Below are positions 45,161 through 56,132 of a DNA stretch of 64,000 nt, piece after piece; positions within the stretch are counted from its first letter, which is position 1; each line of letters starts with the position of its first letter. The position numbers and the translations under genes are program-made. The notes under the pieces are model-generated. The model searched no databases. It had not been told where the DNA came from and saw only the letters and a program-made list of their open reading frames with translations. The stretch is from Staphylococcus sp. M0911 (GTDB lineage Bacteria > Bacillota > Bacilli > Staphylococcales > Staphylococcaceae): NCBI RefSeq assembly GCF_003491325.1, contig NZ_CP022881.1, forward strand, positions 2,046,001 to 2,110,000, given 5' to 3'.

Positions 45161-46888
45161 TTAGTCTGCAAGCTTTTGAGACGTTACAAAGTGTTTATAT
45201 TTCTCATGTGTTGTCATTAACTCACTATGTGTGCCTTTACCAGTCACTTGTCCTTTATCTATAAAGATAATTTGACCTGCTTTTTTAATTGTAGAAAGTC
45301 TATGTGCGATGACAATTGTAGTTCGACCTTCCATCAATGTTTCTAAAGCTTCTTGAATTTTCAATTCACTTTCACTGTCTAAGTTAGCAGTAGCTTCATC
45401 TAATAACAAAATATCTGGATTTTTAACAAAGCTACGTGCAATATCAATTCTTTGTCTTTGACCACCGGATAGCTTAAGACCACGTTCACCCACTAATGTA
45501 TCGTAACCCTCATCAAATTGCATAATAAAATCATGACAATTAGCCAATTTAGCATATTTAATAAGTTCTTCATCTGATACAGAACGATTGACACCGTACA
45601 AGATATTATCTCTAATCGTACCACTCATCATAGAGTTTGATTGCATAACATAACCGATTTTAGTACGCCACTTAGATAATGGAATATCAAAAATACTTGT
45701 ACCATTATACGTAATGTCGCCACTTTCAATATCATACATACGTTCAATTAAGTTAAATATCGTACTTTTACCAGAACCAGAAGGACCGACAAATGCACTA
45801 ACCTGACCTTGAGGAATGTTAAATGACACATCATTTAATATAGACTTAACGTCATATTTGAAGTTCACATGATCAAATACAAGTTCACCATCTTGTACCT
45901 CAACATCTTTTGAATCTTCAAGTGATTCTGTAGGTTCTATAGGTTCTTGCATGATTTCATAAATACGATGACTTGCCCCAACAGCTTTTTTATAATCTGT
46001 TATCAATGTTGACAAATTAATCAACGGCATAGACATTTGAATCACATAGAAAATCATTGCGATTAATGTACCTGCAGTGATAGCACCTGTTGCAATTTCT
46101 AAAGCGCCGAAACCTAGGATGATAGCTATAGTTAATAACATTACTACACCCGAAATAGGTTGTACTACTGCTGAAATTTTAGCTTGTTTTAAACCTAAGC
46201 GATAAATTTCTTTTAAATTAGTGTGCGCATTATCAAGTTCTAATCTTTCTGTATTGGATACTTTAACCAATCTCATTTCTGTCAGTACACGTCCAAGTAA
46301 ACCACTAAAATTAGCAATTTCAGTTTGTGTACTTGTTGAAATCTTCTGCATCACACGACCTAATGGAATCATGATAAGTACAAAAATAGGAATAGTAATA
46401 AACGTTAACAACGTCATTTTCCAATCCATGATAAATAGCATAACGAGTGAACCAACTAACGTTAATGCTGAAGGTAATAAATTAGGTAATTTTTGAGAAA
46501 TAAATTCGTTAATTACCTTTGTATCGTCTGTTAAACGACTCATCAATTGACCACTTTCGTTTTTATCAAAGAACGGCATTTTTAATTGAATGATATGTTC
46601 CCACAATAATGAACGGATATCATAAATCATTTTTTCACCAATTTTACTTAGTAAATATAATCCAATACCACTTAAAATAGCATTAAGTAAGAATATACCT
46701 CCAAATATGGCTACAAGATTCCAGTTCATAGTACTTACTGAGAATTTATCTACTAATCTCCCAGTAAATAGAGGTACTAATAATCCACTCAAGCTTCCTA
46801 AAGAAGTAATAATAACCGCAGCAATGATTAACCCAATTGGCCAAGAGAGCCTTTTAAATAAAAAGAATAAAGGGTTAGTTTGTTTCAT
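45161..46888 (-). CDS. abcA: Multidrug/peptide ABC exporter AbcA
   Basis: The product (575 aa) is a complete half-exporter (homodimer): six helices (about 1-310) then an ATPase domain with GPSGSGKST (about 368-376), LSGGQ, ILLLDEAT and H-loop AHR. It aligns closely with remembered S. aureus AbcA, which exports phenol-soluble modulins, dyes and beta-lactams and is controlled by MgrA and NorG. The conserved start MKQTNPLFFLFK at 46888 has GAGGT seven bases upstream; the frame extends to 46915. Divergent from pbp4. Confidence 0.95.
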   Translation of the reverse strand: MKQTNPLFFLFKRLSWPIGLIIAAVIITSLGSLSGLLVPLFTGRLVDKFSVSTMNWNLVAIFGGIFLLNAILSGIGLYLLSKIGEKMIYDIRSLLWEHIIQLKMPFFDKNESGQLMSRLTDDTKVINEFISQKLPNLLPSALTLVGSLVMLFIMDWKMTLLTFITIPIFVLIMIPLGRVMQKISTSTQTEIANFSGLLGRVLTEMRLVKVSNTERLELDNAHTNLKEIYRLGLKQAKISAVVQPISGVVMLLTIAIILGFGALEIATGAITAGTLIAMIFYVIQMSMPLINLSTLITDYKKAVGASHRIYEIMQEPIEPTESLEDSKDVEVQDGELVFDHVNFKYDVKSILNDVSFNIPQGQVSAFVGPSGSGKSTIFNLIERMYDIESGDITYNGTSIFDIPLSKWRTKIGYVMQSNSMMSGTIRDNILYGVNRSVSDEELIKYAKLANCHDFIMQFDEGYDTLVGERGLKLSGGQRQRIDIARSFVKNPDILLLDEATANLDSESELKIQEALETLMEGRTTIVIAHRLSTIKKAGQIIFIDKGQVTGKGTHSELMTTHEKYKHFVTSQKLAD

Positions 46889-47081
46889 AATAATACCTCT
46901 TCTATTAATATTCATATTTTAAATTTTGCTCAATCTTACTATAAAAGTCCGTGCATCCCAAATATTTAAGTCTTTCCCAACTATAATAAAATATCAAAAA
47001 TTCAACATCTTACATATATGTATCAAATAATGTATATGATAAAATATATTAGTTGAAAATAATAGTTAAAGGAAAGAAATA

Positions 47082-48371
47082 ATGAAAAGAATCTTTAAAC
47101 TCATCATAACGATGTTCTTCGTATTAAATATTATAACACCTTTTGCTAATGCAGAGAATGGTGATGTTACACCAGTTCAAGTTGCAATCGATAATGGTTA
47201 TAGTAAAGTAACTGAAGCATATCAACCTGAAAGTGCTATTAACGTGAGTCAAGACGGCCAAATACTCTATGAATACAATAAAGATAAGGTTTGGTATCCG
47301 GCATCAATGACTAAACTTATGACAATGTATCTTACATTAGAAGCCGTTAAAGATAAAAAGCTATCATTAAATGATGAAGTCAAAATAACTGATCGCGAAT
47401 ATCAAATGTCTACGCTTCCCGAATTAAGTAATACTAAGCTTTACCCGGGCCAGAAGTGGACCATTTCAGATTTGCTTCAAATTACCGTATCTAATTCTAG
47501 CAATGCCGCTGCATTGATACTTGGCGAGCAAGTATCGGGTAACGTCAATGACTTCACAGATTTAATGAATAAAAAAGCCAAAGAACTCGGTATGAAAGAT
47601 ACACATTATGTGAATCCAACAGGTGCTGAAAATGCTCGTCTCAAAAGCTTTGCCCCTTCTAAATATAAAAAAACTGAAAACACAACAACTACAGCACGTG
47701 ACTATGCCATTTTAGACCAACATGTGATTAATGAAACGCCTAAAATATTACATTTTACCAAACAACTCGCACCAACGACGCATGGTGTCACGTATTATAC
47801 ATTCAACCATTCGTTGGATGGTGCCGACATGAGCTTACCAGGAACAGATGGATTAAAAACTGGTTCTAGTGACACTGCAGATTATAATCATACGATTACT
47901 ACAAAGCGAAACGGTTTTAGAATCAACCAAGTCATATTAGGCGCTGGGGATTATAAACATATCGGTGGAGAAAAACAACGTAACATGATGGGCAATGCGC
48001 TAATGGAACGTTCATTTAGTCAATATAAATACGAAAAAATCCTTTCAAAAGGTAAACATCAAATAAATGGTAAAACCTATTATGTTGAACAAGATTTATA
48101 CGACGTACTACCTAAAGATTTCACTAAAAAGGACTATCAATTAGTCATTGATGACGGCAAAGTACATGTAGATTACAATCGTCAATTCATCACTAAACAA
48201 GATGGTCCACCTTCGGTTACTGTACATAAACCCATATTCCATCATGCGACAACCGTTGCTAAAAGCATGTGGCAAACTCATCCTACGATAGCTATTATCT
48301 TTGCTATAGGTTTAGTCATCGTATTATCTATTATGATCCATCTATTTATTCAAGCTTTTCGTCGAAAATAG
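47082..48371 (+). CDS. pbp4: Penicillin-binding protein 4 (low-molecular-mass transpeptidase/carboxypeptidase)
   Basis: A 429-residue exported, C-terminally anchored DD-peptidase. Signal peptide about 1-24; active-site motifs SMTK (about 75-78, PASMTKL), SSN (about 139-141, SNSSNAAAL) and KTG (about 260-262, LKTGSSD). A beta-rich C-terminal domain is followed by a membrane helix (about 400-425) and basic tail. It makes the high peptidoglycan cross-linking of staphylococci and acts after wall teichoic acid-dependent septal localisation. Shares a 190-bp regulatory region with abcA. Confidence 0.96.
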   Translation: MKRIFKLIITMFFVLNIITPFANAENGDVTPVQVAIDNGYSKVTEAYQPESAINVSQDGQILYEYNKDKVWYPASMTKLMTMYLTLEAVKDKKLSLNDEVKITDREYQMSTLPELSNTKLYPGQKWTISDLLQITVSNSSNAAALILGEQVSGNVNDFTDLMNKKAKELGMKDTHYVNPTGAENARLKSFAPSKYKKTENTTTTARDYAILDQHVINETPKILHFTKQLAPTTHGVTYYTFNHSLDGADMSLPGTDGLKTGSSDTADYNHTITTKRNGFRINQVILGAGDYKHIGGEKQRNMMGNALMERSFSQYKYEKILSKGKHQINGKTYYVEQDLYDVLPKDFTKKDYQLVIDDGKVHVDYNRQFITKQDGPPSVTVHKPIFHHATTVAKSMWQTHPTIAIIFAIGLVIVLSIMIHLFIQAFRRK

Positions 48372-48392
48372 ATATTATATTACCATAACAAT

Positions 48393-48436
48393 AAAAGGAC
48401 AAAGCGTAGACATCTCGTCTTGGCTTTGTCCTTTAT
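48393..48436. terminator. Bidirectional terminator between pbp4 and tarD
   Basis: A perfect 12-bp stem AAAGGACAAAGC/GCTTTGTCCTTT (about 48394-48405 with 48423-48434) with extra A/T pairs. Confidence 0.9.
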
Positions 48437-48449
48437 TATAAACACGCTA

Positions 48450-48848
48450 TTATTTAGCGTCTTTTCCGTATAATTCTTGTTTGATTTTCGTTGTTGAAAT
48501 ACCTTCAGTTCGGTTAAGATAAATCACTTCACATTTATCTTTTAAGAAATCAAATTCGCCTTCCCAGTCATGTCCCATAACGAAAACATCGACATCGAAA
48601 CGTTCAACATCAATTTCTTTTTGACCCCAACCATCTTCAGGGATTACTAAGTCTACATAACGAATCGATTCTAACATCATTTTACGTTGATTATAGTCAT
48701 AATATGATTTTTTATTTTTCACTTGGTTGAATTCATCAGTAGATAACGCAACGATGAGATAGTCTCCCATTTCACGTGCTCTTCTTAATAATTCAATATG
48801 TCCATAATGTAATAAATCATATGTACCATAAGTAATTACTCGTTTCAT
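48450..48848 (-). CDS. tarD: Glycerol-3-phosphate cytidylyltransferase TarD/TagD
   Basis: A 132-residue nucleotidyltransferase with the HxGH motif HYGH (about 14-17, TYDLLHYGHIELL) and ISTTKIK (about 118-124) of the CTP-binding site. It makes CDP-glycerol, the donor for wall teichoic acid linkage and priming glycerol units. It lies 130 bp downstream of tagX on the same strand. Family length is normal. Confidence 0.96.
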   Translation of the reverse strand: MKRVITYGTYDLLHYGHIELLRRAREMGDYLIVALSTDEFNQVKNKKSYYDYNQRKMMLESIRYVDLVIPEDGWGQKEIDVERFDVDVFVMGHDWEGEFDFLKDKCEVIYLNRTEGISTTKIKQELYGKDAK

Positions 48849-48978
48849 GATACGTGATTCTCCTTAACTAAATATTTAATAAAAATTTATATTCTTAATG
48901 TAGCATAAATTGTATAGGCTTACCATTAATTCACCAAAACATCATGTTATTCTTTCAAATTTATATGATGAAGCGTCA

Positions 48979-50043
48979 TCATTTCTTTAATACTTTTTTT
49001 AATTTTTGCTTTCCAGAAAATGCAGATTTTTTAGGAAAAGTCTGTGCTAAAAATCGAATATAGCCTGGTCTTCCAATACCAACGTTTGCCAATACACGTC
49101 TCCATGATTGATAGAGGTCTTTAGTCCATTGCGTTCCACCTTGCTCAACCGCTTCTACAATTCTAAACATTGCCTCACCAGAATAATGTGTTTCTTGCAT
49201 CAAATTAATATACTGCGTCACACTTTCTATAAATGAAGGTGTAATCGCACTATTTTTTAATAAATGTGCTTGAATTAAATAACTTACAATAAGGTTATCC
49301 ATACGATAGCTATAGTAGGTTTTTTCATTCATTAATAGCAATAATTCCATCACGCGTTGTCGCACTTTCATAGCATCTTCCATATATGGTAAGAACGTAT
49401 CTGCACGTCTATCTGTCACAGATCCTTCTCGCTCATTATAGCCATATGCGATGATTGACATAAGATTAATATCTCGCGCTTTAGAAAAAGCACGTACCAT
49501 GAATGTATGCTCTTCACAAAATACAACATCTTCATCAAATCTTAAAGAAGCAAATTTGGCACTAAACAATTTACCACCAGGACCTATAGATTGAAGTATT
49601 TCTGGGTTTCTTTCGAGCGTTACAACTTCATCTCTCTTAATTTCTTCGTGCGTTGGAAATACTTTCCATTCCCCATGAACATCGCGACCTATTTGACCTA
49701 TTACTATGTCAGTTTCCTCGTGATTCTCATATGTTTGTATCATCGCATCTATGCGACTTGGTAAATATTGGTCGTCCGCATCTAAAAACATAAATGCATT
49801 CGTATCGTCATCCATAGCTGCTAATCCTACATTACGACTTCTAGCAGCACCTTGATTCTCTTGATGAATGACTTTAATATTAGGAAATTCTTTTTGTAAT
49901 TCGGTTAATTCATGCTTAGTATGATCTGTCGAACCATCATTCACACAAATAATTTCAAATTCAGCTTTAGTATCAATCGACGTTACCGCTCTTCGTACTG
50001 TATCTTGCCCATTATATACAGGCATTATAATCGCTAATTTCAT
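48979..50043 (-). CDS. tagX: Family 2 glycosyltransferase of the teichoic acid cluster (TagX)
   Basis: A 354-residue GT-A glycosyltransferase. N-terminal catalytic domain: MPVYNGQDTVRRA (about 7-19), VNDGSTDHT (about 33-41), and the DxD-type MFLDADDQY (about 85-93). The C-terminal about 120 residues are helical. It is the gene called tagX in staphylococci; its acceptor is not settled, although location between tarB and tarD points to wall teichoic acid. It overlaps tarB by 4 bp. Confidence 0.9.
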   Translation of the reverse strand: MKLAIIMPVYNGQDTVRRAVTSIDTKAEFEIICVNDGSTDHTKHELTELQKEFPNIKVIHQENQGAARSRNVGLAAMDDDTNAFMFLDADDQYLPSRIDAMIQTYENHEETDIVIGQIGRDVHGEWKVFPTHEEIKRDEVVTLERNPEILQSIGPGGKLFSAKFASLRFDEDVVFCEEHTFMVRAFSKARDINLMSIIAYGYNEREGSVTDRRADTFLPYMEDAMKVRQRVMELLLLMNEKTYYSYRMDNLIVSYLIQAHLLKNSAITPSFIESVTQYINLMQETHYSGEAMFRIVEAVEQGGTQWTKDLYQSWRRVLANVGIGRPGYIRFLAQTFPKKSAFSGKQKLKKVLKK

Positions 50044-51140
50044 GATTTCACCAACTTATCTATATAGTTTGTTACTTGATTCAGTGTTTCTTGCGTAGTG
50101 TATTGATGCCAATGGTTAAATAAAGACTTAAATTGCTTATCGTCTTGTTTAATTTTTTCAATAAGTGCGTCTTCCGTCGTCACTTTATACGTATTAGGAA
50201 TATCATAATAATATTGATTAAGTCCTCTTACCTTTTCATATTCCTTTTCGTCATACACATAAAAGAGTGTTGGTTTATTAAGTAAACTTGCTTCTATTGG
50301 TATCGAACTATAATCACTAATAATTAAATCAGCCATGATAACTAATGATGTCGAATCTAAGTCATATTCTTCATCATTTTTGATAGACGGATGTAAGTGA
50401 CTTAGCAATGTGTATTCAGGCAAAGCCTTTTCAAAGCGTGCCGTATTAATTTGTCTGTTAGCTTGATGATTTTCCCTATAGGTCGGCATATAGACCGCTA
50501 ATTTATCTTGGATACCATATTGATTTTTTAATCGCTGTTGTTCTTCTTTGATATCAATATTTAAATATTCAACTAATCTAGGAAGTCCAGAACATAACAT
50601 TTGTGAAGGTTGCGCATCAAATGATTCATTAAAACAATGCCCCATTTCATCTCCACCTACTAAATATAGATCTGTAGCCGAATATACTCGTTGATATTGA
50701 TTCACCATTGCTTGATTATTCAAATCCACTTGATGGTCTGTTAACCCAAAGTCTTTTAATGCCCCAGCAGCATGCCATGTTTGAATAACAGTTTGTTGCG
50801 CTTTTTTATGGTATGCACCCATAATTAAATAATAAGTATCTATTAGAATTACTTTTGCTGTGCTTAGCGCTTTAATATGTTGAATAACATTTTTATTTCC
50901 TGCTTTAATATATGTCACATTTGATAAATGTTGAATATGATGCGCATGCTTGTCTGTCGTGATAACAGTTAATTTGTATCCTTTAGTACTTAATTGTTCA
51001 ATAATCGGAAGTACATCTTTAGGAAAAGTCATCATAACAACAATATTTTTATTTTTAACTTTTAATCCTCTAAAAAGGACATTCAATATTGCAATGACGA
51101 TCATATATATTTTTTTGATTAAAACTCTCATTTCATTCAC
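50040..51140 (-). CDS. tarB: CDP-glycerol:glycerophosphotransferase TarB/TagB
   Basis: A 366-residue GT-B-fold, membrane-associated enzyme of the CDP-glycerol glycerophosphotransferase family. Hydrophobic/amphipathic N-terminus (about 8-25), then QTWHAAGALKDFG (about 120-132), YMPTYR (about 213-218), HLHPSIKN and DLIISDYSSIPIEASLLNKPTLFY. It adds the first glycerol phosphate to the ManNAc-GlcNAc lipid made by TarA. The start could be ATG 51140 or the internal ATG three codons on; spacing from GGTG favours the latter only weakly. Confidence 0.93.
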   Translation of the reverse strand: MNEMRVLIKKIYMIVIAILNVLFRGLKVKNKNIVVMMTFPKDVLPIIEQLSTKGYKLTVITTDKHAHHIQHLSNVTYIKAGNKNVIQHIKALSTAKVILIDTYYLIMGAYHKKAQQTVIQTWHAAGALKDFGLTDHQVDLNNQAMVNQYQRVYSATDLYLVGGDEMGHCFNESFDAQPSQMLCSGLPRLVEYLNIDIKEEQQRLKNQYGIQDKLAVYMPTYRENHQANRQINTARFEKALPEYTLLSHLHPSIKNDEEYDLDSTSLVIMADLIISDYSSIPIEASLLNKPTLFYVYDEKEYEKVRGLNQYYYDIPNTYKVTTEDALIEKIKQDDKQFKSLFNHWHQYTTQETLNQVTNYIDKLVKS

Positions 51141-51232
51141 CGGCTTTATTTCGATTTATCTTTATTCATAAATTATAAACGATTCCAAGATTGATAGAAA
51201 ATAATTCTCTCATAACCCATTGTCCTTAAAAT

Positions 51233-51266
51233 AAAAAGTAGACCAACAATACATCGTCGGTCTACT
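51233..51266 (-). terminator. Terminator of tarG
   Basis: An 11-bp stem with one mismatch (about 51238-51248 with 51256-51266) and TTTTT on the minus strand. Confidence 0.8.
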
Positions 51267-51294
51267 GTTATACGTCTTTTGACACACTATATTC

Positions 51295-52128
51295 TTATAA
51301 GAAATCAGCAAAGTGATCTCTATATTTTTTATGAAGTATAGAACCTAAAACAAAGAATATGAGAACAATCATGACATTATATAATGCTAATTTCCAGTGA
51401 TCAATGAAGTACCACTGATGGAATAATATTGCCGCACGGTATGATTCAGCAATAAAGTATACTGGATTGAATAACATAATATGGTGCACAATGCCACTTA
51501 CACCGTGGTTTTTAGGAATCCATAAAATGGGCGACATATAGAATAATATTCTCATTAATGCCTGCATCGCCATCTGAGTATCTCTCACTAATATACCTAA
51601 CGTTGATGTAAATAAAGCAACAGACGCCGTTAATAAAAAGGCAAACGGCACATAAATCAATAATTGAATGATATGAATAGATGGGTAAATCCCTCTAAAC
51701 ATACATGCTACGATAATGATGGCAAGTAAACCAATATGTCCATAAAATCTGCTTGTTACAATGTATGTTGGAATAATGGACAATGGGAAATTCATCTTTG
51801 CGACTTGATTAAATTTTTGGGATATAGATTTTGTACCCTCGAGTACACCTTGGTTAATAAAGAACCACATGCTAATACCAACGAGTAACCAAAATACAAA
51901 TGGAATGCCATGTACCGGATTGTTACTTCTGATTCCCAGACCAAACACTAACCAATAAACCATAATTTGTAGCGCTGGGTTCAATAGTTCCCAAGCCATC
52001 CCTAAATAGTTACTATGGTTTGAAATTTTAATTTGGAATTGTGCCAGTCGCTGGATTAAATAAAAGTTTTTGATGTGTTCTTTAAATACAGTAACTACTG
52101 CTGACATTGAATTAAACCACACTTTCAA
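51295..52128 (-). CDS. tarG: Wall teichoic acid ABC permease TarG
   Basis: A 277-residue ABC-2-type permease with six helices. The N-terminal amphipathic segment precedes IRSNNPVHGIPFVFWLLVGISMWFF (about 68-92), and the C-terminal half shows DTQMAMQALMRILFYMSPILW and FNPVYFIAESYRAAI, both ABC-2 signatures. With TarH it flips the finished wall teichoic acid to the outer face; target of targocil. Transcribed divergently from tarH across 455 bp. Confidence 0.94.
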   Translation of the reverse strand: MKVWFNSMSAVVTVFKEHIKNFYLIQRLAQFQIKISNHSNYLGMAWELLNPALQIMVYWLVFGLGIRSNNPVHGIPFVFWLLVGISMWFFINQGVLEGTKSISQKFNQVAKMNFPLSIIPTYIVTSRFYGHIGLLAIIIVACMFRGIYPSIHIIQLLIYVPFAFLLTASVALFTSTLGILVRDTQMAMQALMRILFYMSPILWIPKNHGVSGIVHHIMLFNPVYFIAESYRAAILFHQWYFIDHWKLALYNVMIVLIFFVLGSILHKKYRDHFADFL

Positions 52129-53378
<1,250 letters not shown>

Positions 53379-53396
53379 TCACCTTAAAACACCAAT

Positions 53397-53443
53397 AAAA
53401 AGGCAATCCTGGGTTAATCACTCAACCCAAGATTGCCTTTTTA
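53397..53443. terminator. Bidirectional terminator between tarH and tarA
   Basis: A long stem AAAAAGGCAATC(c)TGGGTT with its complement, with symmetric A/T ends, between convergent genes. Confidence 0.92.
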
Positions 53444-53456
53444 TAAACTTATATTA

Positions 53457-54209
53457 TTAACGTTGTCTTTTTTGTTTAGCAATTTTAAACATAAATTTAG
53501 GGATACTCTTTAACCTTCCTAAACGTTTCCAATCAATTAATAAACGATAAATCCATTCTATATTTAACTTCCTAAAGAATTTGGGCGCTCTTTTTTTGGC
53601 GCCACTAAACACTTCAAATGAACCACCAACACCCATCATTACGGTATGTTGAAATGCTTTACTATGGTGAGCAATCCACTTTTCTTGTTTAGGATAACCC
53701 ATACCAACAAATATATAATCCGGATTAAATGTCTCTATACGCTTAATGACCGTTTCATCTTCTAAATTAATGTAACCATGATGATGTGCAAATGTCACGC
53801 GTGGATATTTAGCTTTTAATTGTTGCTCTGCCTTTTCAATAATTTCATTCTTTGATCCTAAAATAAACACCTTTTGTTGGTTTACATGTGCCATTTTCAG
53901 ACATTCTTCTAATAATTCTATACCTGGAATCCTTTGTGGTAACGGTTGTTTTAATCGTTTTGATGCTTTCACGACACCTGTACCATCAGCGATGACGTAA
54001 TCAGCACTATTGATGAGTTGTTGATAGTCATGATTTTCTGATGCATAGTCAACAATTTCAGGGTTAGCCGTAACTATAAATAAATTATCTGTCGTCTGTG
54101 CCATAAAAAATGTTTTAATATTTTCAACCATTTGCAACATCGTAGTATGGTCAAAATTCACGCCTAATATATCAACCTTTTTATTATTGTGCTGACCTTT
54201 TAATGTCAT
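53457..54209 (-). CDS. tarA: N-acetylmannosaminyltransferase TarA/TagA
   Basis: A 250-residue WecG/TagA/CpsF (GT26) enzyme: VDILGVNFDH near the N-terminus, TANPEIVDYA (about 43-52), VIADGTGVVKASK (about 72-84, with the catalytic Asp region), FVGMGYPKQEKWI (about 170-182) and a C-terminal basic tail that tethers GT26 enzymes to the membrane. It adds ManNAc to GlcNAc-PP-undecaprenol, the first committed step of wall teichoic acid synthesis. Confidence 0.95.
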   Translation of the reverse strand: MTLKGQHNNKKVDILGVNFDHTTMLQMVENIKTFFMAQTTDNLFIVTANPEIVDYASENHDYQQLINSADYVIADGTGVVKASKRLKQPLPQRIPGIELLEECLKMAHVNQQKVFILGSKNEIIEKAEQQLKAKYPRVTFAHHHGYINLEDETVIKRIETFNPDYIFVGMGYPKQEKWIAHHSKAFQHTVMMGVGGSFEVFSGAKKRAPKFFRKLNIEWIYRLLIDWKRLGRLKSIPKFMFKIAKQKRQR

Positions 54210-54484
54210 AAAATAAATCTCCTATCCTACTTGATCAGTCATCTCAACTGATATATCAAGTTATATCAAATCTAGTCATTGTTTTAATTTTCACCAAAAT
54301 GTACGATTATTTTAACACATCAACGTTCATCAAGATATGATTATCCAAAAAACCTTCATCACTCGTACAATTTACGCCTTAAGTCTAAAGGATAATTTTT
54401 AGATATTAACGTATAATAGATAATAACTTACAAAATCAGTGTGACTTTGAGTCGATTGATTAATTTTAATTACGGAGCCTTAAT

Positions 54485-55237
54485 ATGACACAATTCGAAT
54501 CATTCTTAACCACTCATATTCATTTAAATATGTATATCATATTAGTCATAAGTATCATCTACATTATCGTCCATCAAAACCGCTATAAATCTTACTATCG
54601 ATACTTTGCAATTATACTTAACTATATCCCAGTATTAACTCATGAATTCGGACATGTACTTTTTAATAAATTATCCGGTGGTCATGCTAAAGATTTAGTT
54701 ATTGTGACACGGCCGTCTGAAAGAGAAGCTACCTTACAACAGGGCTATGCAATTACTCAATCTAAGAGTTATCTTGGACAATGGTTCACTACATTAGGTG
54801 GCTATATCATGCCTCCAATGATGTTATGGATAGGTATTATCACAATATTTTATAATCATCCAAGCTTTTTCATACTCCTGTACTTAGGAATTTTTATTTA
54901 TTTTCTGATTTTAACATCCCGTAAATTATCACCTATAATAATTATTATTGCTATGACAATGCTCTTGTATTTCCTATTCCAAAGCGATGACTTACTTGTT
55001 ATTCATCAAATTGTTAGTTCTAGTTATCATTTTATTTTAGGCGTATTACTTGGTGAAGTGCTTCAATCGTCTTGGACAATTTTCAGACTGACATTCCAAA
55101 GACCTAAACAAAGTTGGGACGGCAGTACCTTAACTGATATTAGTAAAGTGCCTACAGTCATCTATAGCACAATTTGGATTACAATCAATTTATATACCGT
55201 GTACTTATTAATCAAATTACTATTGTTCAAATCTTAA
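54485..55237 (+). CDS. M50B-like membrane metalloprotease
   Basis: A 250-residue polytopic protein with a zinc motif HEFGH (about 57-61, in LTHEFGHVLFN) inside a hydrophobic helix, followed by GGYIMPPMMLW and several further helices. This fits the peptidase M50B-like family (site-2-type proteases); the second metal-ligand motif is not obvious, so activity is unproven. It lies between tarA (divergent) and mntR (convergent), a place conserved in staphylococci (SA0591 counterpart). Confidence 0.82.
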   Translation: MTQFESFLTTHIHLNMYIILVISIIYIIVHQNRYKSYYRYFAIILNYIPVLTHEFGHVLFNKLSGGHAKDLVIVTRPSEREATLQQGYAITQSKSYLGQWFTTLGGYIMPPMMLWIGIITIFYNHPSFFILLYLGIFIYFLILTSRKLSPIIIIIAMTMLLYFLFQSDDLLVIHQIVSSSYHFILGVLLGEVLQSSWTIFRLTFQRPKQSWDGSTLTDISKVPTVIYSTIWITINLYTVYLLIKLLLFKS

Positions 55238-55278
55238 ATGATCAACCTACCTTCAAAAAAAGATAATAAAACAGTAAA

Positions 55279-55358
55279 AAACTTGAGCCCTTCTGAAAAA
55301 TATGGTGTTAAGATATTTAATCTCAATCACCATATGATACAGTTTAGGGCTCAAGTTT
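55279..55358. terminator. Compound stem-loop between M50-like gene and mntR
   Basis: An outer 13-bp perfect stem AAACTTGAGCCCT/AGGGCTCAAGTTT (55279-55291 with 55346-55358) encloses an inner 8-bp stem ATATGGTG/CACCATAT (55300-55307 with 55328-55335). The minus strand continues into TTTTT. It acts as a terminator for mntR but is unusually long, resembling a small palindromic element. Confidence 0.65.
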
Positions 55359-55366
55359 GTGTTGTA

Positions 55367-56011
55367 TTATTTTTCCGCAAAAATATTCATAGCATTTTCA
55401 TAACTTAAAATTGTAATCACATCATTGCGCTTAATAATGACAACTTTATTCGTGTCATCTTTGGATACAATTTCAACATCATTACCTATAGAAATATCCT
55501 TACTTGAAAGATAAACTAACAACTCTGTCTTATCTCTAACGCGTTTAATTGTGACAACATCAGCAGGTTCAAATTCTAGTATTGTCTTTGTATATTTTTC
55601 CTTGTAATGATGATCTCTAGGAATCACACCACCATGCGGACACGTTTCTGGATAATTTAAAATATTATCTAAACGTTCAACAAATAAATCTGAAATTCTA
55701 TGCTCCAAAATTTCAGCCTCTTGATGCACTTCTTCCCAATTATATTTCAAAATTTCTATTAAAAATAATTCAAGTAACCGATGTCTTTTAATGATATCTA
55801 AAGTGTGATTTAAACCTTCTTCTGTTAATTTAACACCTTTATATGGCTTTGTTTCTACATAGCCTGACTTTTCTAATCTCCCGACCATTTCACTAACTGA
55901 TGGTGGTTTTATATTTAAAAATTGAGATAATTTTTTATTTGATACGAAGGATACATCGCCGTCATTCGTTAATATTGCCTTGAGATAATCCTCTTTTTCT
56001 TCAGTTAACAT
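55367..56011 (-). CDS. mntR: Manganese-responsive repressor MntR
   Basis: The product (214 aa) is a DtxR/MntR-family regulator: N-terminal winged helix (about 1-60; FLNIKPPSVSEMVGRL), metal-binding and dimerisation domain with EILKYNWEEVHQEAE and HRISD and CPHGGVIPRD (about 120-129), and a C-terminal SH3-like FeoA domain (about 150-214). It represses mntABC when Mn is bound. The conserved start MLTEEKEDYLKA is one codon inside the longest frame. Divergent from mntABC. Confidence 0.95.
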   Translation of the reverse strand: MLTEEKEDYLKAILTNDGDVSFVSNKKLSQFLNIKPPSVSEMVGRLEKSGYVETKPYKGVKLTEEGLNHTLDIIKRHRLLELFLIEILKYNWEEVHQEAEILEHRISDLFVERLDNILNYPETCPHGGVIPRDHHYKEKYTKTILEFEPADVVTIKRVRDKTELLVYLSSKDISIGNDVEIVSKDDTNKVVIIKRNDVITILSYENAMNIFAEK

Positions 56012-56055
56012 CATTTCACCTCACACATATTCACTTTATTGTATCACGAATCTAC

Positions 56056-56085
56056 TTGACATGTTAAAACTTCTCGGTTTATTAT
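56056..56085 (+). promoter_or_regulatory. Promoter of mntABC
   Basis: TTGACA (56056-56061), 18-bp spacer, TATTAT (56080-56085); the MntR operator follows directly. Confidence 0.65.
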
Positions 56086-56093
56086 AAAATAAA

Positions 56094-56107
56094 TTAGGTT
56101 AACCTAA
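56094..56107. promoter_or_regulatory. MntR operator
   Basis: TTAGGTTAACCTAA is a perfect 14-bp palindrome of the DtxR/MntR type, placed just downstream of the -10 and about 26 bp before the mntA start. Confidence 0.9.
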
Positions 56108-56132
56108 ACTTTTAATTAGGAGGTATTAATAT

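Noticed and set aside
55279..55358. Insertion sequence end or CRISPR-like repeat
   Set aside because: No transposase, target duplication or repeated spacer pattern is present; only one copy was seen.
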